The notes under the pieces are model-generated. The model was not told the DNA's origin, searched no databases, and saw only the letters and a program-made list of their open reading frames with translations. From assembly GCF_964199755.1 (NCBI RefSeq), contig NC_133913.1:7418201-7482200 (forward strand): a DNA stretch of 64,000 bases. The letters run 5' to 3'. Shown here in pieces: positions 45,073-55,668 of this stretch. How positions within the stretch are numbered: position 1 is the stretch's first letter; every line of letters starts with the position of its first letter. The position numbers and the translations under genes are program-made. The stretch comes from Larus michahellis (lineage: Eukaryota > Chordata > Aves > Charadriiformes > Laridae).

Positions 45073-45966
45073 CCGCTCCGCCCGCCGGGGCCGCCTCGCC
45101 CCAAGCGGCCACAACTGGCCCAGGCTTGCCGAGGCCTCCCAGCCCCCTCGCTCCCGGGAGACGCGCTCCCGACTCCCACGGAGTCAGTGGTTCAAGCTCC
45201 CCAGCGGCAGGAGAAGGGCATGTCGAGGTCAGAGGCACCTTCAAGCGCTCCCCAGAGGGGCTCAGTGGTGAGACCATGAGCTTGTTTGACAGGATTCAGC
45301 ACCTCTGGAGTTGAGGCCCAGGAGACAGGGCAAAATGCTTGGCCTGAGCACACTGAGCACAGCCTCAAGGCATGCCAGGTTCCTCCTTGAGGAGTGAGTC
45401 AGAAAGGGATTTGCTGAGTTGCCCTCAGGGGCTGGAGGTCTGAGGGGAGTGAGAGCTGGCAGGAGCCTCTGGCAAGAGACTATGGGCTCCAGCCAGTCCC
45501 TGGGGAACCCTGTGTGACTCAAATAGCTGTCAGAGGTGGTCAAACCCCATGGGCAGAGGCTTCCAAGGCACAGAGGGAAGGATCAGCCCTGCTCTCTGTT
45601 CCAGCTGGACTTGAGAAATGTGTTTCCAGGCAACTCTTGGCAGGTGACAAAGAAGGCAGAGTAACAGGTATGGCCAGGCCAGCACACGCATCAGACACAT
45701 GTTCACACACTTTTAGTCCCTCTCATCCCTTTCTCTGTCTTCCCACACTTGTTTTAGCCCAAACTGCTTTGATCCTTCCATTTTCCTGTGTTTGCTGCTT
45801 ATTTTAAGCATGCCATGTCATGTGCAATCCAGGAAAAAAACTTTTTCACTCTATCCCATAAGGGGTTTGATCCCCGTGTAGGTAGAAACACCCGGAGCTG
45901 AGAGGCAGCGCTTCTACACCGGACTATGCCTGAAATGATGCTCAAGCACCTTCTGACATGGAGGGC
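45073..45966. other. Downstream flank of V-4
   Basis: From about 45188 this matches the V-2 and V-5 downstream flank up to GACATGGAGGGCTG, where the ERV-2 LTR starts. The tandem segment present twice after V-2 is single here. No gene is seen. Confidence 0.6.
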
Positions 45967-46270
45967 TGTATGGTGTATGAAGGCACGGACTCCGGCTGTG
46001 ATAAGCACGAAATCATTTATTGCTTCTCAGGCCTCGGCTTTTATACCCAAGCTCTAAAATTTTCCATGCACCTGCTAGACAAGTAAACGCTAACCCTGTT
46101 GCCTTATTCAGTTCCCACTAAGATAAGTATGCAAAGCTGTTTTCTGTTCCATGTTTATATTGGACAGATTCCTCTTCATTTCGTCCATATTGACATCTGC
46201 GTTCCTTTTTCTGTGTGCTGTGTTTACTGTCTTTGGCCATACGCAGGCCTCTGCTTGTAGATCTGCCACA
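45967..46270 (-). repeat. 3' LTR of ERV-2
   Basis: On the - strand it begins TGTGGCAGATC right after a polypurine tract (CAAAAAAGGGGGATC, 46271-46285) and ends near CACCATACA. It is about 304 bp, with TG...CA ends. The outer end was placed by comparing with uninterrupted flanks at 19485 and 59625. Confidence 0.8.
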
Positions 46271-46289
46271 GATCCCCCTTTTTTGTTTA

Positions 46290-47770
46290 ACACCAGACCA
46301 TTTATTAACAAGGTCACCATGACTCGTGCTTCTACTCGTCGTGACGCTCTTAGCAGGTTATGTATCATACTAAAAACAATTAAAAACAGAATCAAAAAGA
46401 ACCCTGCTAGGCAATTGTCGTGGTTTAGCCTCAGACGGCAACAAAGAACCACGTGCCGCTCGCTCGGGCCTTCCTAATACAGGAAGAATCGTAAGAAAAG
46501 GCAAGACTCTTGGGTTGAGACAAAGGCAGTTTAACAGGACAGCAAAGGGAACAGGCAAACAACAACAACAACACGGATAGGGGAATATACAAACACAATT
46601 ACAGAACCGCCGCTCCCCGCCTGGACCCGGGATGGCCCAGCCCGCTTTTAAGCAGCAACTTCCTGCCCCCTCCCCCGGCAGCTCAGGGTAGGCGTGGCTC
46701 ACATGGCATGGAATACCAGGAAAAATTAACCCTATCCCCACCGGAACCAGGACAGCAATAAATACCCAGATTTTTAAATTTAGTGCAGAAAGCAATTTTT
46801 TTTTTATTTACCCATGAGAAATCCTTTTGTAATGTTTCAAATGCATTGCAGTTCATTAAATCTTGAATTTTTAGTATTTGAGCTTTTAGTTGATCATGTA
46901 AAGGACGAATATTTTGTTGCAAAAACATGTCAAAACCACCTTGGAGATGGTATTTAACCATTTCCAAGCCATGTAGCGACGTATTCCAGGGGAGAGATGT
47001 AACACAAAGTCTTTGAGAGTTGTACCCCCAATCACAATACAATCACAATACAGAGAAAGATGTGTTTTTAATGCATTTTGCCGATCCCCTATCCATATTA
47101 CTGCTGCTTCTAAAGCTTGTAATCTGGCTAATATTTCTTCATCTATATGTTCTTGCGTATCTAATTCTTCAGTTACATTAAATAAAGTTTCTCCTACAAG
47201 CTTAGCAGTCTGGACACATTCAGTAAACACAGCAACAGCTACAGGAGCTGAAGCTAAAATAACAATTGCAGATATTATTGCAAAAATCAGCCATCCAAAA
47301 AATCGTTTAGAGCGTCTGCGTGTTTGGTTTATTTCTTCTTGCAAAATTCTGCTAAAATGTCCTAACCCTCCAGAACCTTCCCATTCTCTGGTAAGGTTGA
47401 TGGGCAACCACACTTCCACTTGTCGTCGCAATAGAAGACGACATGAAATATTATTGATTATTGGTTCTTGTGTAGATATATGTGTTTTATACCATACTCA
47501 CATTAAATTTACACAATAAGATTGATTACATTGTTGTACACTTGCATTTTGAGCCAAAGCAAATACATACAGCTGAGAAGTACAAATCATTACAGAATCT
47601 TCTTGCTCACAACTACTATTTGTTGTAGTATTATCTGTGGTTAGCTTATGAAGACTTCTGTTTACAAATACAAATCCCATTCGCCAGCCCTCAGTATGTA
47701 GTCCAATAAAAAAAGAATCTACATGAGACAGAAAAGAGATAAGCATTAAAAACTGAAAGATTAATAAGAA
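46290..47770 (-). pseudogene. ERV-2 env remnant
   Basis: A short, damaged envelope gene. The surface unit is much reduced (about 47430-47770). The transmembrane subunit (from about 47320) shows a basic cleavage motif followed by a hydrophobic fusion-peptide-like stretch, then a coiled-coil region. It is cut at 46759 by the solo LTR and resumes at 46410 with a membrane anchor and tail. Several frame breaks are present. Confidence 0.8.
46416..46754 (-). mobile_element. Solo LTR nested in ERV-2 env, 5-bp TSD
   Basis: 339 bp, beginning TGTCGTGGTTTAGCC and ending GGAACCAGGACA, flanked by GCAAT at 46411-46415 and GCAAT at 46755-46759. Oriented on the - strand (TGTCCTGGTTCCGG start), with a TTAAAAG TATA-like box. 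A short AAC microsatellite (46557-46574) lies inside. Confidence 0.92.
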
Positions 47771-47789
47771 TACACATCCCTAGGTATGC

Positions 47790-48850
47790 CTGTTTTTACT
47801 CATTGATCGGCTCGACTGGTTCCAGCCTTCCTTTTCCTGTACTGGGCTCAGCTGATGAGCCGGCTTAACAAATTTTGCAGGAATCCAGAAGGAATCTGAG
47901 GACAAAGACACACAAGCATACCCTTGACCCCATGTTATCAGGAGGACTGGTCCTTCCGAGCGCTTATAATACACCTTCGGTTGTTCAGGCCATTCAACAG
48001 TTCTTCTGAAATGTCGCTCTACTGTTGTGGATGACAAAGAAGACATCTCTAGAAAATTTAAAACATAAGTTGCTTTATACAGTCACTCTTGAGGTGTCAT
48101 ACCTACGGGATTTCCCCTTTTTTGTTTAGCAAGTATGGCTTTTAAAGTATGATGCATATGTTCCACAATTGCTTGCCCAGCTGGGGAATGAGGAATACCG
48201 GTGACATGTTTAATACCCCATGTCTGTAAAAAGGCCTGTATTTTAGCGGACACATAAGCTGGTCCGTTATCAGTTTTTACAGTTTTTGATACTCCTGTGA
48301 CTGCAATGCCTTGCAACCAATGTTGAATAACGTCACGAGCCCTCTCTCCTGTATGAGCAGTAGCTACAACAAAGTGAGAAAACAAATCAACTGAAACATG
48401 TACGTAGCGCAAACATCCAAATTCCATAATGTGTGTAACTTCAGATTGCCAAAGTTTATCAGGTGTAAGCCCTCATGGGTTAACCCCCGCAAATGATGGC
48501 AGAGGAGCCAGCTGCTGACAATCGGCACAAGTTCGCACAATATCATGTGCTTGTTGTTCTGTTAAAGAAAATTGCTTCCTTAACGCCTTTGCATTTTGAT
48601 GAAAAAAATCATGTGACATTTTAGCTTGCTGCATAATGTTCGGAGTTGTTACCGACAGAGTGTGATAATCTGCAACTCCGTTTCCCTCAATTAAAGGACC
48701 AGGTAAACAGCTATGAGAGCGTATGTGGACAATAAACTAAGGAAACTGTCTTTTTTGTAAAAACAACATTAATTGCAGCAATAGCTTAAATAACAATTGG
48801 TTCCCTACTTGTTTTAGAAATGCTCCTTCAAGTCTTTGAACAATGCCAGT
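47790..48850 (-). pseudogene. ERV-2 pol remnant (integrase, RNase H end)
   Basis: The integrase core region is seen on the - strand (RYVHVSVDLFSHFVVA, KTDNGPAYVS), and then the C-terminal domain (about 47800-48040, ITWGQGYACVS). The glutamate of the DDE triad falls in IVEHMHH. Stops at about 48083 and 48470 break the frame. 48600-48850 is degraded upstream pol sequence. Confidence 0.8.
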
Positions 48851-49059
48851 TGCAAATGATCAAACTGTGTGCCTGAGCACTTCTCTCTTACCCTAGAGTG
48901 ATATTTTCCCCTTTTTGTCCCTGGGCACAGAGGTGGCTCCTCAAGCAAAACATCTCCAAGAACAGCAGCTGCTGCAGAATGTCTCTGACCTGAGCCCACA
49001 GCAGGAGTCCATGAGGTTTTAATGTTCACGTGCAATTGGGTAGGCTAGACCAGGAAAGC
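48851..49059. other. Short unassigned gap between ERV-2 and a CR1 fragment
   Basis: No recognised content. Confidence 0.4.
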
Positions 49060-49620
49060 AAGAGCAGGAGGTAGGAATGGAGATGACCCTAGCCCAGGTC
49101 AGGCAGTGTCCATGCTAGAAGGATGCAGGTGCTCATGGATGACTTTTACCACCTCAATATCTGCTGCAGGAAGAAAATGGCTGTTCTCTGAGGTGCTCAG
49201 GCAGTTCTCTGAGGTGTATGGTAGACAAATTTCTGAAGCAGGCAATCCATGAACAGACTAGGACAGAGGCTCTCTGTGACCTGCTAACCACAAGTGAGGA
49301 AGAACTGTTGGATGATGTAAAGTTCAAGACCAGCCTTGCCTGCGGTGACCAGGAGACTGTGGAATGTAAAATCCTCACAGAACTGACCAAGACAAACAGG
49401 ACAACTACTGCAATGGACTTCAGGAGAGCACATCTTGAAGTGGCCAGGGATTGACCTGCTTGGCAAGATGCCCTGGGAAACTTCCCTGGAGCACAGCGGT
49501 CCCAGGAGAGCTGGCTAACCTTCAAGGAGAGCCTCCTCAGAGCACAAAGATGGTCCTCGGCAATGTGGACAAAAGAATGCAGCTGGAGTGGAAAACTGCA
49601 TGAGATGTAAAGGGAATCAA
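49060..49620 (+). mobile_element. CR1 fragment (endonuclease region), + strand
   Basis: MVDKFLKQAIHEQTRTEALC and LLDDVKFKTSLACGDQETVE correspond to the endonuclease/linker of CR1 ORF2 (VGDVKVGG...NSDHEMIE in the intact copy). Frames are broken. An old copy. Confidence 0.75.
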
Positions 49621-51138
49621 GAAAGGTGTTTCTGGGCCTATTGGCAGCAACAGGATGGCTAACTAGATGTGGGCTTATTGCTTGGTGAAGAAGTGGATCT
49701 GGTGACATGTGCCATGTACTTGATGTCTCTCCTGAGCTTTTGCTGGTATGGCTTCTCCTCAGGCCTACCACATGCCTGCATGTCCCCACAGACTCTATGG
49801 GAATGAAGCAGCACCCACAGTAGAAGAATAAGGAATTAAGGAGCTCGTACTACCATTTGGACATACACAAGTTCATGGGATCTCTTGGGATGCATCCAAG
49901 GGCATTCAAGGAGCTGACTGGACAGTATCTACCCAGTGCCTGGAAGGAAGATGGAGCAAATAATTTAGAGAAGGCTCCTTCTCTAAATGCATGAAATGCA
50001 AGAAGGGGATTGGGAGCAGCTTGGGAAAGCAATTGGGATTGCTTTCTGGGCAGGGAGAAAGGATGAGGAATCTTGTCCACCATGTGCTGGCCATCCCTGG
50101 GTGCAAGTTTCCAATGCGGTGTTGGTGGTGTCTGGGGTGGGATGCAGTCTTCTCTTATGTCCATGTCAATGCCAAGTGGACTTGTACAGCCCATTGACCT
50201 GATGCCATGTCAGGCAGGGGCTGAGACCTTGAATCAAACAGGTCCTGAATGAAAGGAACATGAAGCCTGAGGTCACTGGTGAGTGGAAGGACAGACCCTG
50301 TGGCTTGCACAGGGAAAGCCAAAGAGCTGACAACTGCTTTGGTCTTTCAGCCTACAAGGACCTTCATGTCCCACACTGGAATCTCAGTCTGAGTGCCCAG
50401 CAACTGCCCCAGGAGGGTACAGACATTAGATTTGAGGCCACATCCACCAAAGCCTAGTGCTGTCCCACAGGGGTTTCCAAAAGGGACCCTCTTTCCGACA
50501 CGGGGTGTCAAGGGTGTATGGAGTTCCTGAGCCCATCTCCCCTCCCGAATGTTTGTCTTCCTGGACTCAGGCCCAACCAGGAGACAGTGCAGCCAAGGCT
50601 TCACCCTTCCCTTTCATGTACTTTGGTGAGCTCATTGCCAGGGAGCTCTGCTGGGACAGCTCAGCCAGGGATGACTTCCCTCTCTGTGGAGCTGCTTCTG
50701 AGCCGAGACTCTAGTGTAGTTGAGGGCAAAGCTCATTGCATTCTCAGGAGGTGATGGGCACTGTGGACAAGAAAAGGCAGTGGAGATGAGTATCTAGAGT
50801 ATAGCAGGACCTCTGACAGCCTCTCCTGTCCTTTTTATGACCTAATTGGAGGTAATTGGGCTCAATAAGAGGATGGTAAGGTAAGAGTGGAATGTCGGTC
50901 AGAAAGAGCTGTGAGCAGTGGTGCAAAGCCCAGCTGGCAGACACAACCTTGTGGGGTCCCTCAGGGATCAGCAGTAGCACCAACACTTCCTAATGTTTTC
51001 ATGAACAGTAGTGGGAAGGTCAGCAATTCCTGCAAGTTTGGGGCTGACATCCAAGTACAGGGAAGAGGCAGGACACTGATCTCTGTAAGCCAAATTGTTC
51101 CCAGCAGGTCCATGAAGTACCTGTTTCAAGGAAAACGA
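49621..51138. other. Spacer U of block C, left part
   Basis: 49850-50940 matches 9940-10990. From about 50945 the old CR1 RT fragment (GTGGGGTCCCTCAGGGATCAGC) is continuous here, giving the uninterrupted reference for the insertion at 11002/15592. It is interrupted at 51138 by CR1-D. Confidence 0.65.
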
Positions 51139-51235
51139 GAATCATAGAATCATAGAATCATAGAATTGGTGAGGTTGGAAGGGACCTTTAAGATCATCGA
51201 GTCCAACCTTTAGCCTACCCTGACAAGAGCCACTT

Positions 51236-54151
51236 CTAAACCATGTCCCTCAGTGCCCCATCTACCCTTTTTTTAAACACCTCCAGGGATGGTGAATCCA
51301 CCACCTCCCTGGGCAGCCTATTCCAATGTTTAATAACCCTTTCAGTGAAAAAATGTCTCCTAATATCTAATCTAAACCTCCCCTGACATAACTTGAACCC
51401 GTTTCCCCTCGTCCTATCACTTGTCACCAGGGAGAAGAGGTCAGCCCCCATCTCTCTACAACCTCCTTTCAGGTAGTTGTAGAGGGTGATAAGGTCTCCC
51501 CTCAGCCTCCTCTTCTCCAGGCTAAACAACCCCAGCTCCCTCAGTCGTTCTTCATAAGGTTTGTCCTCCAGACCCCTCACCAGCTTTGTAGCCCTTCTGT
51601 GGACACGCTCCAACACCTCAGTGTCCCTCTTGTAGCGAGGGGCCCAAAACTGAACGCAGTACTCGAGGTGGGGCCTCACCAGTGCCGAGTACAGGGGGAT
51701 GATCACTTCCCCAGTCCGGCTCTCCACACTATTCCTGATACAGGCTAGGATGCTGTTGGCCTTCTTGGCCACCTGGGCACACTGCTGGCTCATATTCAGC
51801 CGGCTGTCCACCAACACTCCCAAGTCCTTTTCTGTTGAGCTGCTTTCAAGCCACTCTGCCCCAATCCTGTAGCGCTGCATGGGGTTGTTGTGACCCAAGT
51901 GCAGGACCCGGCATTTGGCCTTGTTGAACCTCATACCATTGGCCTCAGCCCATCGGTCCAGCCTGTCCAGATCCCTCTGCAGAGCCAACCTACCCTCAAG
52001 CAGATCAACACGCCCGCCCAGTTTAGTGTCATCTGCGAACTTACTGAGGGTGCATTCGATCCCTTCATCCAGATCATTGATAAAGATATTAAAGAGAACC
52101 GGCCCCAGCACCGAGCCCTGGGGGACACCACTTGTGACCGGACACCAACTGGATTTAACTCCATTTACCACCACTCTCTGGGCACGGCCATCCAGCCAGT
52201 TTTTTACCCAGCGAAGAGTACACCTGTCCAGGCCATGAGCAGCCAGTTTCTCCAGGAGAATGCTGTGGGAAACAGTGTCAAAAGCTTTGCAAAAATCCAA
52301 GTAGATAACATCCACAGCTTTTCCCTCATCCACTAAGTGGGTCACCTTATCATAGAAGGATATTAGGTTTGATAGGCATGACCTGCCCTTCACAAACACA
52401 TGCTGACTGGGCCTGATCACCCTGTTCTCCTGCATGTGCCGTGTAATGGTACCGAGGAGGATCTGTTCCATGACCTTCCCAGGCACCGAGATCAGACTGA
52501 CTGGCCTGTAGTTCCCTGGATCCTCCTTCCAGCCCTTCTTGTGGATGGGTGTCACATTTGCTAACCTCCAGTCAGATGGGACCTCCCCGGTTGTCCAGGA
52601 CTGCTCATAAATGATACCAAGTGGCCTGGCGAGCACCTCCGCCAGCTCTTTCAATACCCTTGGGTGGATCCCATCCGGCCCCATAGATTTGTGCACCTCC
52701 AGGTGCTGAAGCAGGTCCCTCACCATTTCCCTTTGGATTACGGGGGCTTCATTCTGCTCCCCATCCCTGTCTTCTAGTTCAGGGGTCTGGGTGCTCAGGG
52801 AACAACTGGTCCTACTGCTGAAGACTGAGGCAAAGACTTCATTAAGTACCTCAGCCTTTTCCTCATCCTTGGTCACTATGTTGCCGGCCCCATCTACTAG
52901 AGGACAGAGATAATCCTTAGTCCTCTTCCTATTGCTAATATATTTATAGAAGCTTTTTTTGTTGTCCTTGACAACAGAAGCCAGGTTTAGCTCCAGCTGG
53001 GCTTTGGCCCTCCTGATTTTTTCCCTACATAGCTTAACTACCTCTTTGTAGTCGTCTTGAGTGGCCTGCCCTTCCTTCCAGAGGCCATAGATCCTCTTTT
53101 TTTCCCGAAGTTGCAACACTAGCTCCCTGTTTAGCCAGGCCGGCCTTTTTCCCCGACGGCTTGTCTTCTGGCACATGGGGACAGCCTGCTCCTGCGCCTT
53201 TAAGACTTCCTTCTTGAAAATCATCCAGGCTTCCTGGGCTCCTTTGCTCTGGAGGACTGCCTCCCAGGGGACTTTGTCAACCAGGCTCCTGAAAAGCCCA
53301 AAGTCCGCCCTCCGGAAGTCCAAGGTAGCAGTTCTGCTGACCCCTCTCCTTGCTTCTCGCAGAATCGAAAACTCTATCATTTCATGGTCACTGTTCCCAA
53401 GACAGCCTCCAACCTTCACATCCCCCACAAGACCTTCCCTGTTTACAAACAACAGATCCAGCAGGGCACCTTCCCTAGTTGGCTCTCTCACTAGCTGTGT
53501 CAAGAAGTTATCCCCAGCACATTCCAGGAACCTTCTAGACTGTTCCCTCCCTGCTGTATTGTATTCCCAGCAGATGTCCGGCAAATTGAAGTCCCCCACG
53601 AGGACAAGAGCTCGCGATCTTGAGACTTCTCCCAGCCGTTTATAGAATATTTCATCTGCCTCCTCATCCTGATTGGGCGGTCTATAACAGACTCCTACTA
53701 CGATATCTGCCTTGTTAGCCCTGCCCCTGATTCTTACCCATAAACACTCAGTCTCATTATCACCATCATTTAGTTCAAAGCATTCATAACACTCCTTAAC
53801 ATACAGGGCCACACCCCCGCCTCTCCTTGCTTGCCTATCCTTCCTGAAGAGCCTATAGGCATCCATGGCAGCACTATAGCTATGTGAGTCATCCCACCAC
53901 GTTTCTGTGATGGCGACTACATCATAATTATCCTGCTGCACAATGGCTTCCAGCTCCTCCTGTTTGTTGCCCATGCTACGTGCATTAGTGTATAAGCACT
54001 TCAGCTGGGCTACAGGTCCTTTCTCCTTTTTACTGGTGGGAGCCGAAGTTCTGCCACCCCCAGACTTATTCCTAAGGAGCCTGGTTACGCCCCCTATCTT
54101 TTCCAAGTCTAGTGCCAGCATGCCACCTTCAGGCTTTTTGCTAGCAAGCAT
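51236..54151 (-). CDS. Intact CR1 ORF2: AP endonuclease + reverse transcriptase
   Basis: This is a 971-residue polyprotein from the first ATG (54151); an upstream TTG in frame at 54175 is not needed. The N-terminal APE-type endonuclease nicks target [43 protein letters not shown] and [11 protein letters not shown] (catalytic SDH). The RT follows: [48 protein letters not shown] and FADDTKLGG (the catalytic DD). The C-terminal domain contains [19 protein letters not shown] and [16 protein letters not shown]. No stop or frameshift. All other CR1 copies in the window are broken. The 27-bp gap to the ORF1 stop is the usual CR1 layout. This is a mobile-element gene, not a host gene. Confidence 0.95.
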   Translation of the reverse strand: MLASKKPEGGMLALDLEKIGGVTRLLRNKSGGGRTSAPTSKKEKGPVAQLKCLYTNARSMGNKQEELEAIVQQDNYDVVAITETWWDDSHSYSAAMDAYRLFRKDRQARRGGGVALYVKECYECFELNDGDNETECLWVRIRGRANKADIVVGVCYRPPNQDEEADEIFYKRLGEVSRSRALVLVGDFNLPDICWEYNTAGREQSRRFLECAGDNFLTQLVREPTREGALLDLLFVNREGLVGDVKVGGCLGNSDHEMIEFSILREARRGVSRTATLDFRRADFGLFRSLVDKVPWEAVLQSKGAQEAWMIFKKEVLKAQEQAVPMCQKTSRRGKRPAWLNRELVLQLREKKRIYGLWKEGQATQDDYKEVVKLCREKIRRAKAQLELNLASVVKDNKKSFYKYISNRKRTKDYLCPLVDGAGNIVTKDEEKAEVLNEVFASVFSSRTSCSLSTQTPELEDRDGEQNEAPVIQREMVRDLLQHLEVHKSMGPDGIHPRVLKELAEVLARPLGIIYEQSWTTGEVPSDWRLANVTPIHKKGWKEDPGNYRPVSLISVPGKVMEQILLGTITRHMQENRVIRPSQHVFVKGRSCLSNLISFYDKVTHLVDEGKAVDVIYLDFCKAFDTVSHSILLEKLAAHGLDRCTLRWVKNWLDGRAQRVVVNGVKSSWCPVTSGVPQGSVLGPVLFNIFINDLDEGIECTLSKFADDTKLGGRVDLLEGRLALQRDLDRLDRWAEANGMRFNKAKCRVLHLGHNNPMQRYRIGAEWLESSSTEKDLGVLVDSRLNMSQQCAQVAKKANSILACIRNSVESRTGEVIIPLYSALVRPHLEYCVQFWAPRYKRDTEVLERVHRRATKLVRGLEDKPYEERLRELGLFSLEKRRLRGDLITLYNYLKGGCREMGADLFSLVTSDRTRGNGFKLCQGRFRLDIRRHFFTERVIKHWNRLPREVVDSPSLEVFKKRVDGALRDMV

Positions 54152-54177
54152 GGATCTATCCCCATCCCCCTTCAAAT

Positions 54178-54933
54178 CTAGTCTAAAGCCCTGTCAAGGA
54201 GCCCCGCCAACTCTTGCCCTAAAACCCTTTTCCCCCTCTGAGACAGGCTTTTGCCGTCTGTTGCCAGCAGGCCTGGCGTCCTGAAAAGCAGCCCATAATC
54301 AAAGAACCCCAAGTCCTGCCGATGACACCAGTCTCTGAGCCAGGCATTGAACAGCTGGCATTTCCTATTAATCTTCTCATCTATCCTTGCAACTGTTGGG
54401 ATAGAAGCAAACACTACTTGTGCTCCTGATCCCCTAACCATCCGTCCCAGGGCCCTGAAGTCTTTCTTCATTGCCCTTAGGCTTCTTCCTGAAATTTCAT
54501 CATTGCCTAACTGAAAAATCCATAAAGGGTAGTAGTCAGCAGGCTTAACTAGGGTAGGGAGTTTCTTCCGGACATCCTTAACTTTGGCCCCAGGGAGACA
54601 GCAGACCTCCCTACAGATTGGGTCTGGTCTACATATGGGACCTTCTACTCCCTTCAGAATCGAGTCCCCTACTACAAGGACCCGTCTTTCTTTCCTAACC
54701 GAAGATGTTGTTATACGAGGCTTAATCCGTCTCGGCCTCAGTGACAACTCCAAGTTCAGTAAGCTGTTGTCCTCCTCATCCTCCAGTTCCCTTTGCAGAA
54801 CATCATATCCGTTCTGCAAGGGCACCTCGGATGGTGTGGGGGTCACCTGGGTGGCACGCCTGCCACGCCGGACAGGGACTTGTTGCCACTGCAAGGTGAG
54901 AAGGTTGCCTAGACTCTCGAAGTGCTCTGCCAC
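54178..54933 (-). CDS. CR1-D ORF1, 5'-truncated, esterase-like
   Basis: The C-terminal ~250 residues of CR1 ORF1 are open to TAG at 54178-54180. The zinc-finger and coiled-coil N-terminus seen in the other two long copies is missing through 5' truncation. The SGNH-like region shows VVGDSILKG, the LGNDEIS block, and [11 protein letters not shown] where CR1-A has GGMHLSQKG. The catalytic-type His of the last block is thus Ser here. Without a start region it is probably not translated on its own. Confidence 0.85.
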   Translation of the reverse strand: MAEHFESLGNLLTLQWQQVPVRRGRRATQVTPTPSEVPLQNGYDVLQRELEDEEDNSLLNLELSLRPRRIKPRITTSSVRKERRVLVVGDSILKGVEGPICRPDPICREVCCLPGAKVKDVRKKLPTLVKPADYYPLWIFQLGNDEISGRSLRAMKKDFRALGRMVRGSGAQVVFASIPTVARIDEKINRKCQLFNAWLRDWCHRQDLGFFDYGLLFRTPGLLATDGKSLSQRGKRVLGQELAGLLDRALD

Positions 54934-54935
54934 AG

Positions 54936-55668
54936 GAGTAGAGGCAATGAAGATCTGCTGGAATGAGGGGAGCTCAAGTTCAGAAGCAGGCTAAAAGAAT
55001 TGAGAACAGGAATGGGGTGGTGTTGGTGGGGGGGTGGGTTCTGCAATTTCCATCCTGGAGTGGCCTGGTATAATGGGAACTGTTCAATGCAAGTGTTGGT
55101 CTAGATGACCTTGGGAGCTCGCTTCTGACCTGTGTTATGACACTGGGATTCCCAACCACCCCTGCCCTCCCTGATCCCTGCCTGCCCATGGGCACATTTG
55201 TCCTCACACTCCCTCTGCCCCAACACAACTCCTAGGCATTGTGCTGGGGCTGCAGAGCAGCAGCTGAAGGGAGGCTCTCAGCCTCCTCACTCCCAGCCAC
55301 GGGAAATGAGTGGCTGCTGGTTCCAGCCCCTGGGCTTGGAGAGAGCTCTGGGAAGCTGGTCCATGTGCTGGGCCAAGGCCCCGCTGCTGTGCCAGGTTGC
55401 AGCTGGTGCTGTGCAGGCTTCTTCTTGCTGGAGGACGGGGAGAGTCCATTTCCCAGTTGGGCAAAGTGGTACCCGTGCAGAGCCCCTGAGTGCTCTGAAG
55501 CCGGGCGAGCCTCCGAGCGGCGCCAGCGCAGAGCTGAGCGCCGGGGCGGAGCTGACGGCGGACGGCAGGAGCGGAGAGCAGAAGAGGCGGCGGAGAGGAG
55601 GCGGCGCGGCTGGTGCAGAGAGCCGGGACAGGCGGGGAGCAGCGAGGCGCGGACGGCGGAGCGGCGGG
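54936..55668 (+). promoter_or_regulatory. Spacer U right end and V-5 upstream region
   Basis: 54936-55135 continues the old CR1 fragment. From about 55135 it matches V-2's upstream region nearly base for base to about 55470, then has ~80 bp of its own (GTACCCGTGCAGAGCCCC) before the shared CpG-rich ~130 bp. No TATA box was seen. Confidence 0.55.

Larger units (their letters stand above)
45967..48850 (-). mobile_element. 5'-truncated class II-like endogenous retrovirus ERV-2
   Basis: On the - strand: RNase H remnant, integrase, env, polypurine tract, 3' LTR. The 5' LTR, gag, protease and RT are absent. The left end lies in V-4's downstream flank. A solo LTR of another family interrupts env. 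Beta-retrovirus-like affinity is suggested by the transmembrane region after a basic cleavage motif (RRRSKR). Frames are broken, so it is a fossil. Confidence 0.85.
51139..54935 (-). mobile_element. Young CR1 LINE (CR1-D), only 5' truncated
   Basis: The 3' end on the - strand is a tail of three ATTCTATG-type octamers (51141-51167) after GGTTGGACTCGATGATCTTAAAGG. It holds an intact ORF2 and a 5'-truncated ORF1. The right junction (about 54935) is set by resumption of the old CR1/spacer sequence (GAGTAGAGGCAATG, compare 15829-15842). About 3.8 kb. Confidence 0.92.

Noticed and set aside
51236-54151. Possible host gene with a 971-residue reading frame
   Set aside because: All motifs and the 3' octamer tail identify a CR1 ORF2.
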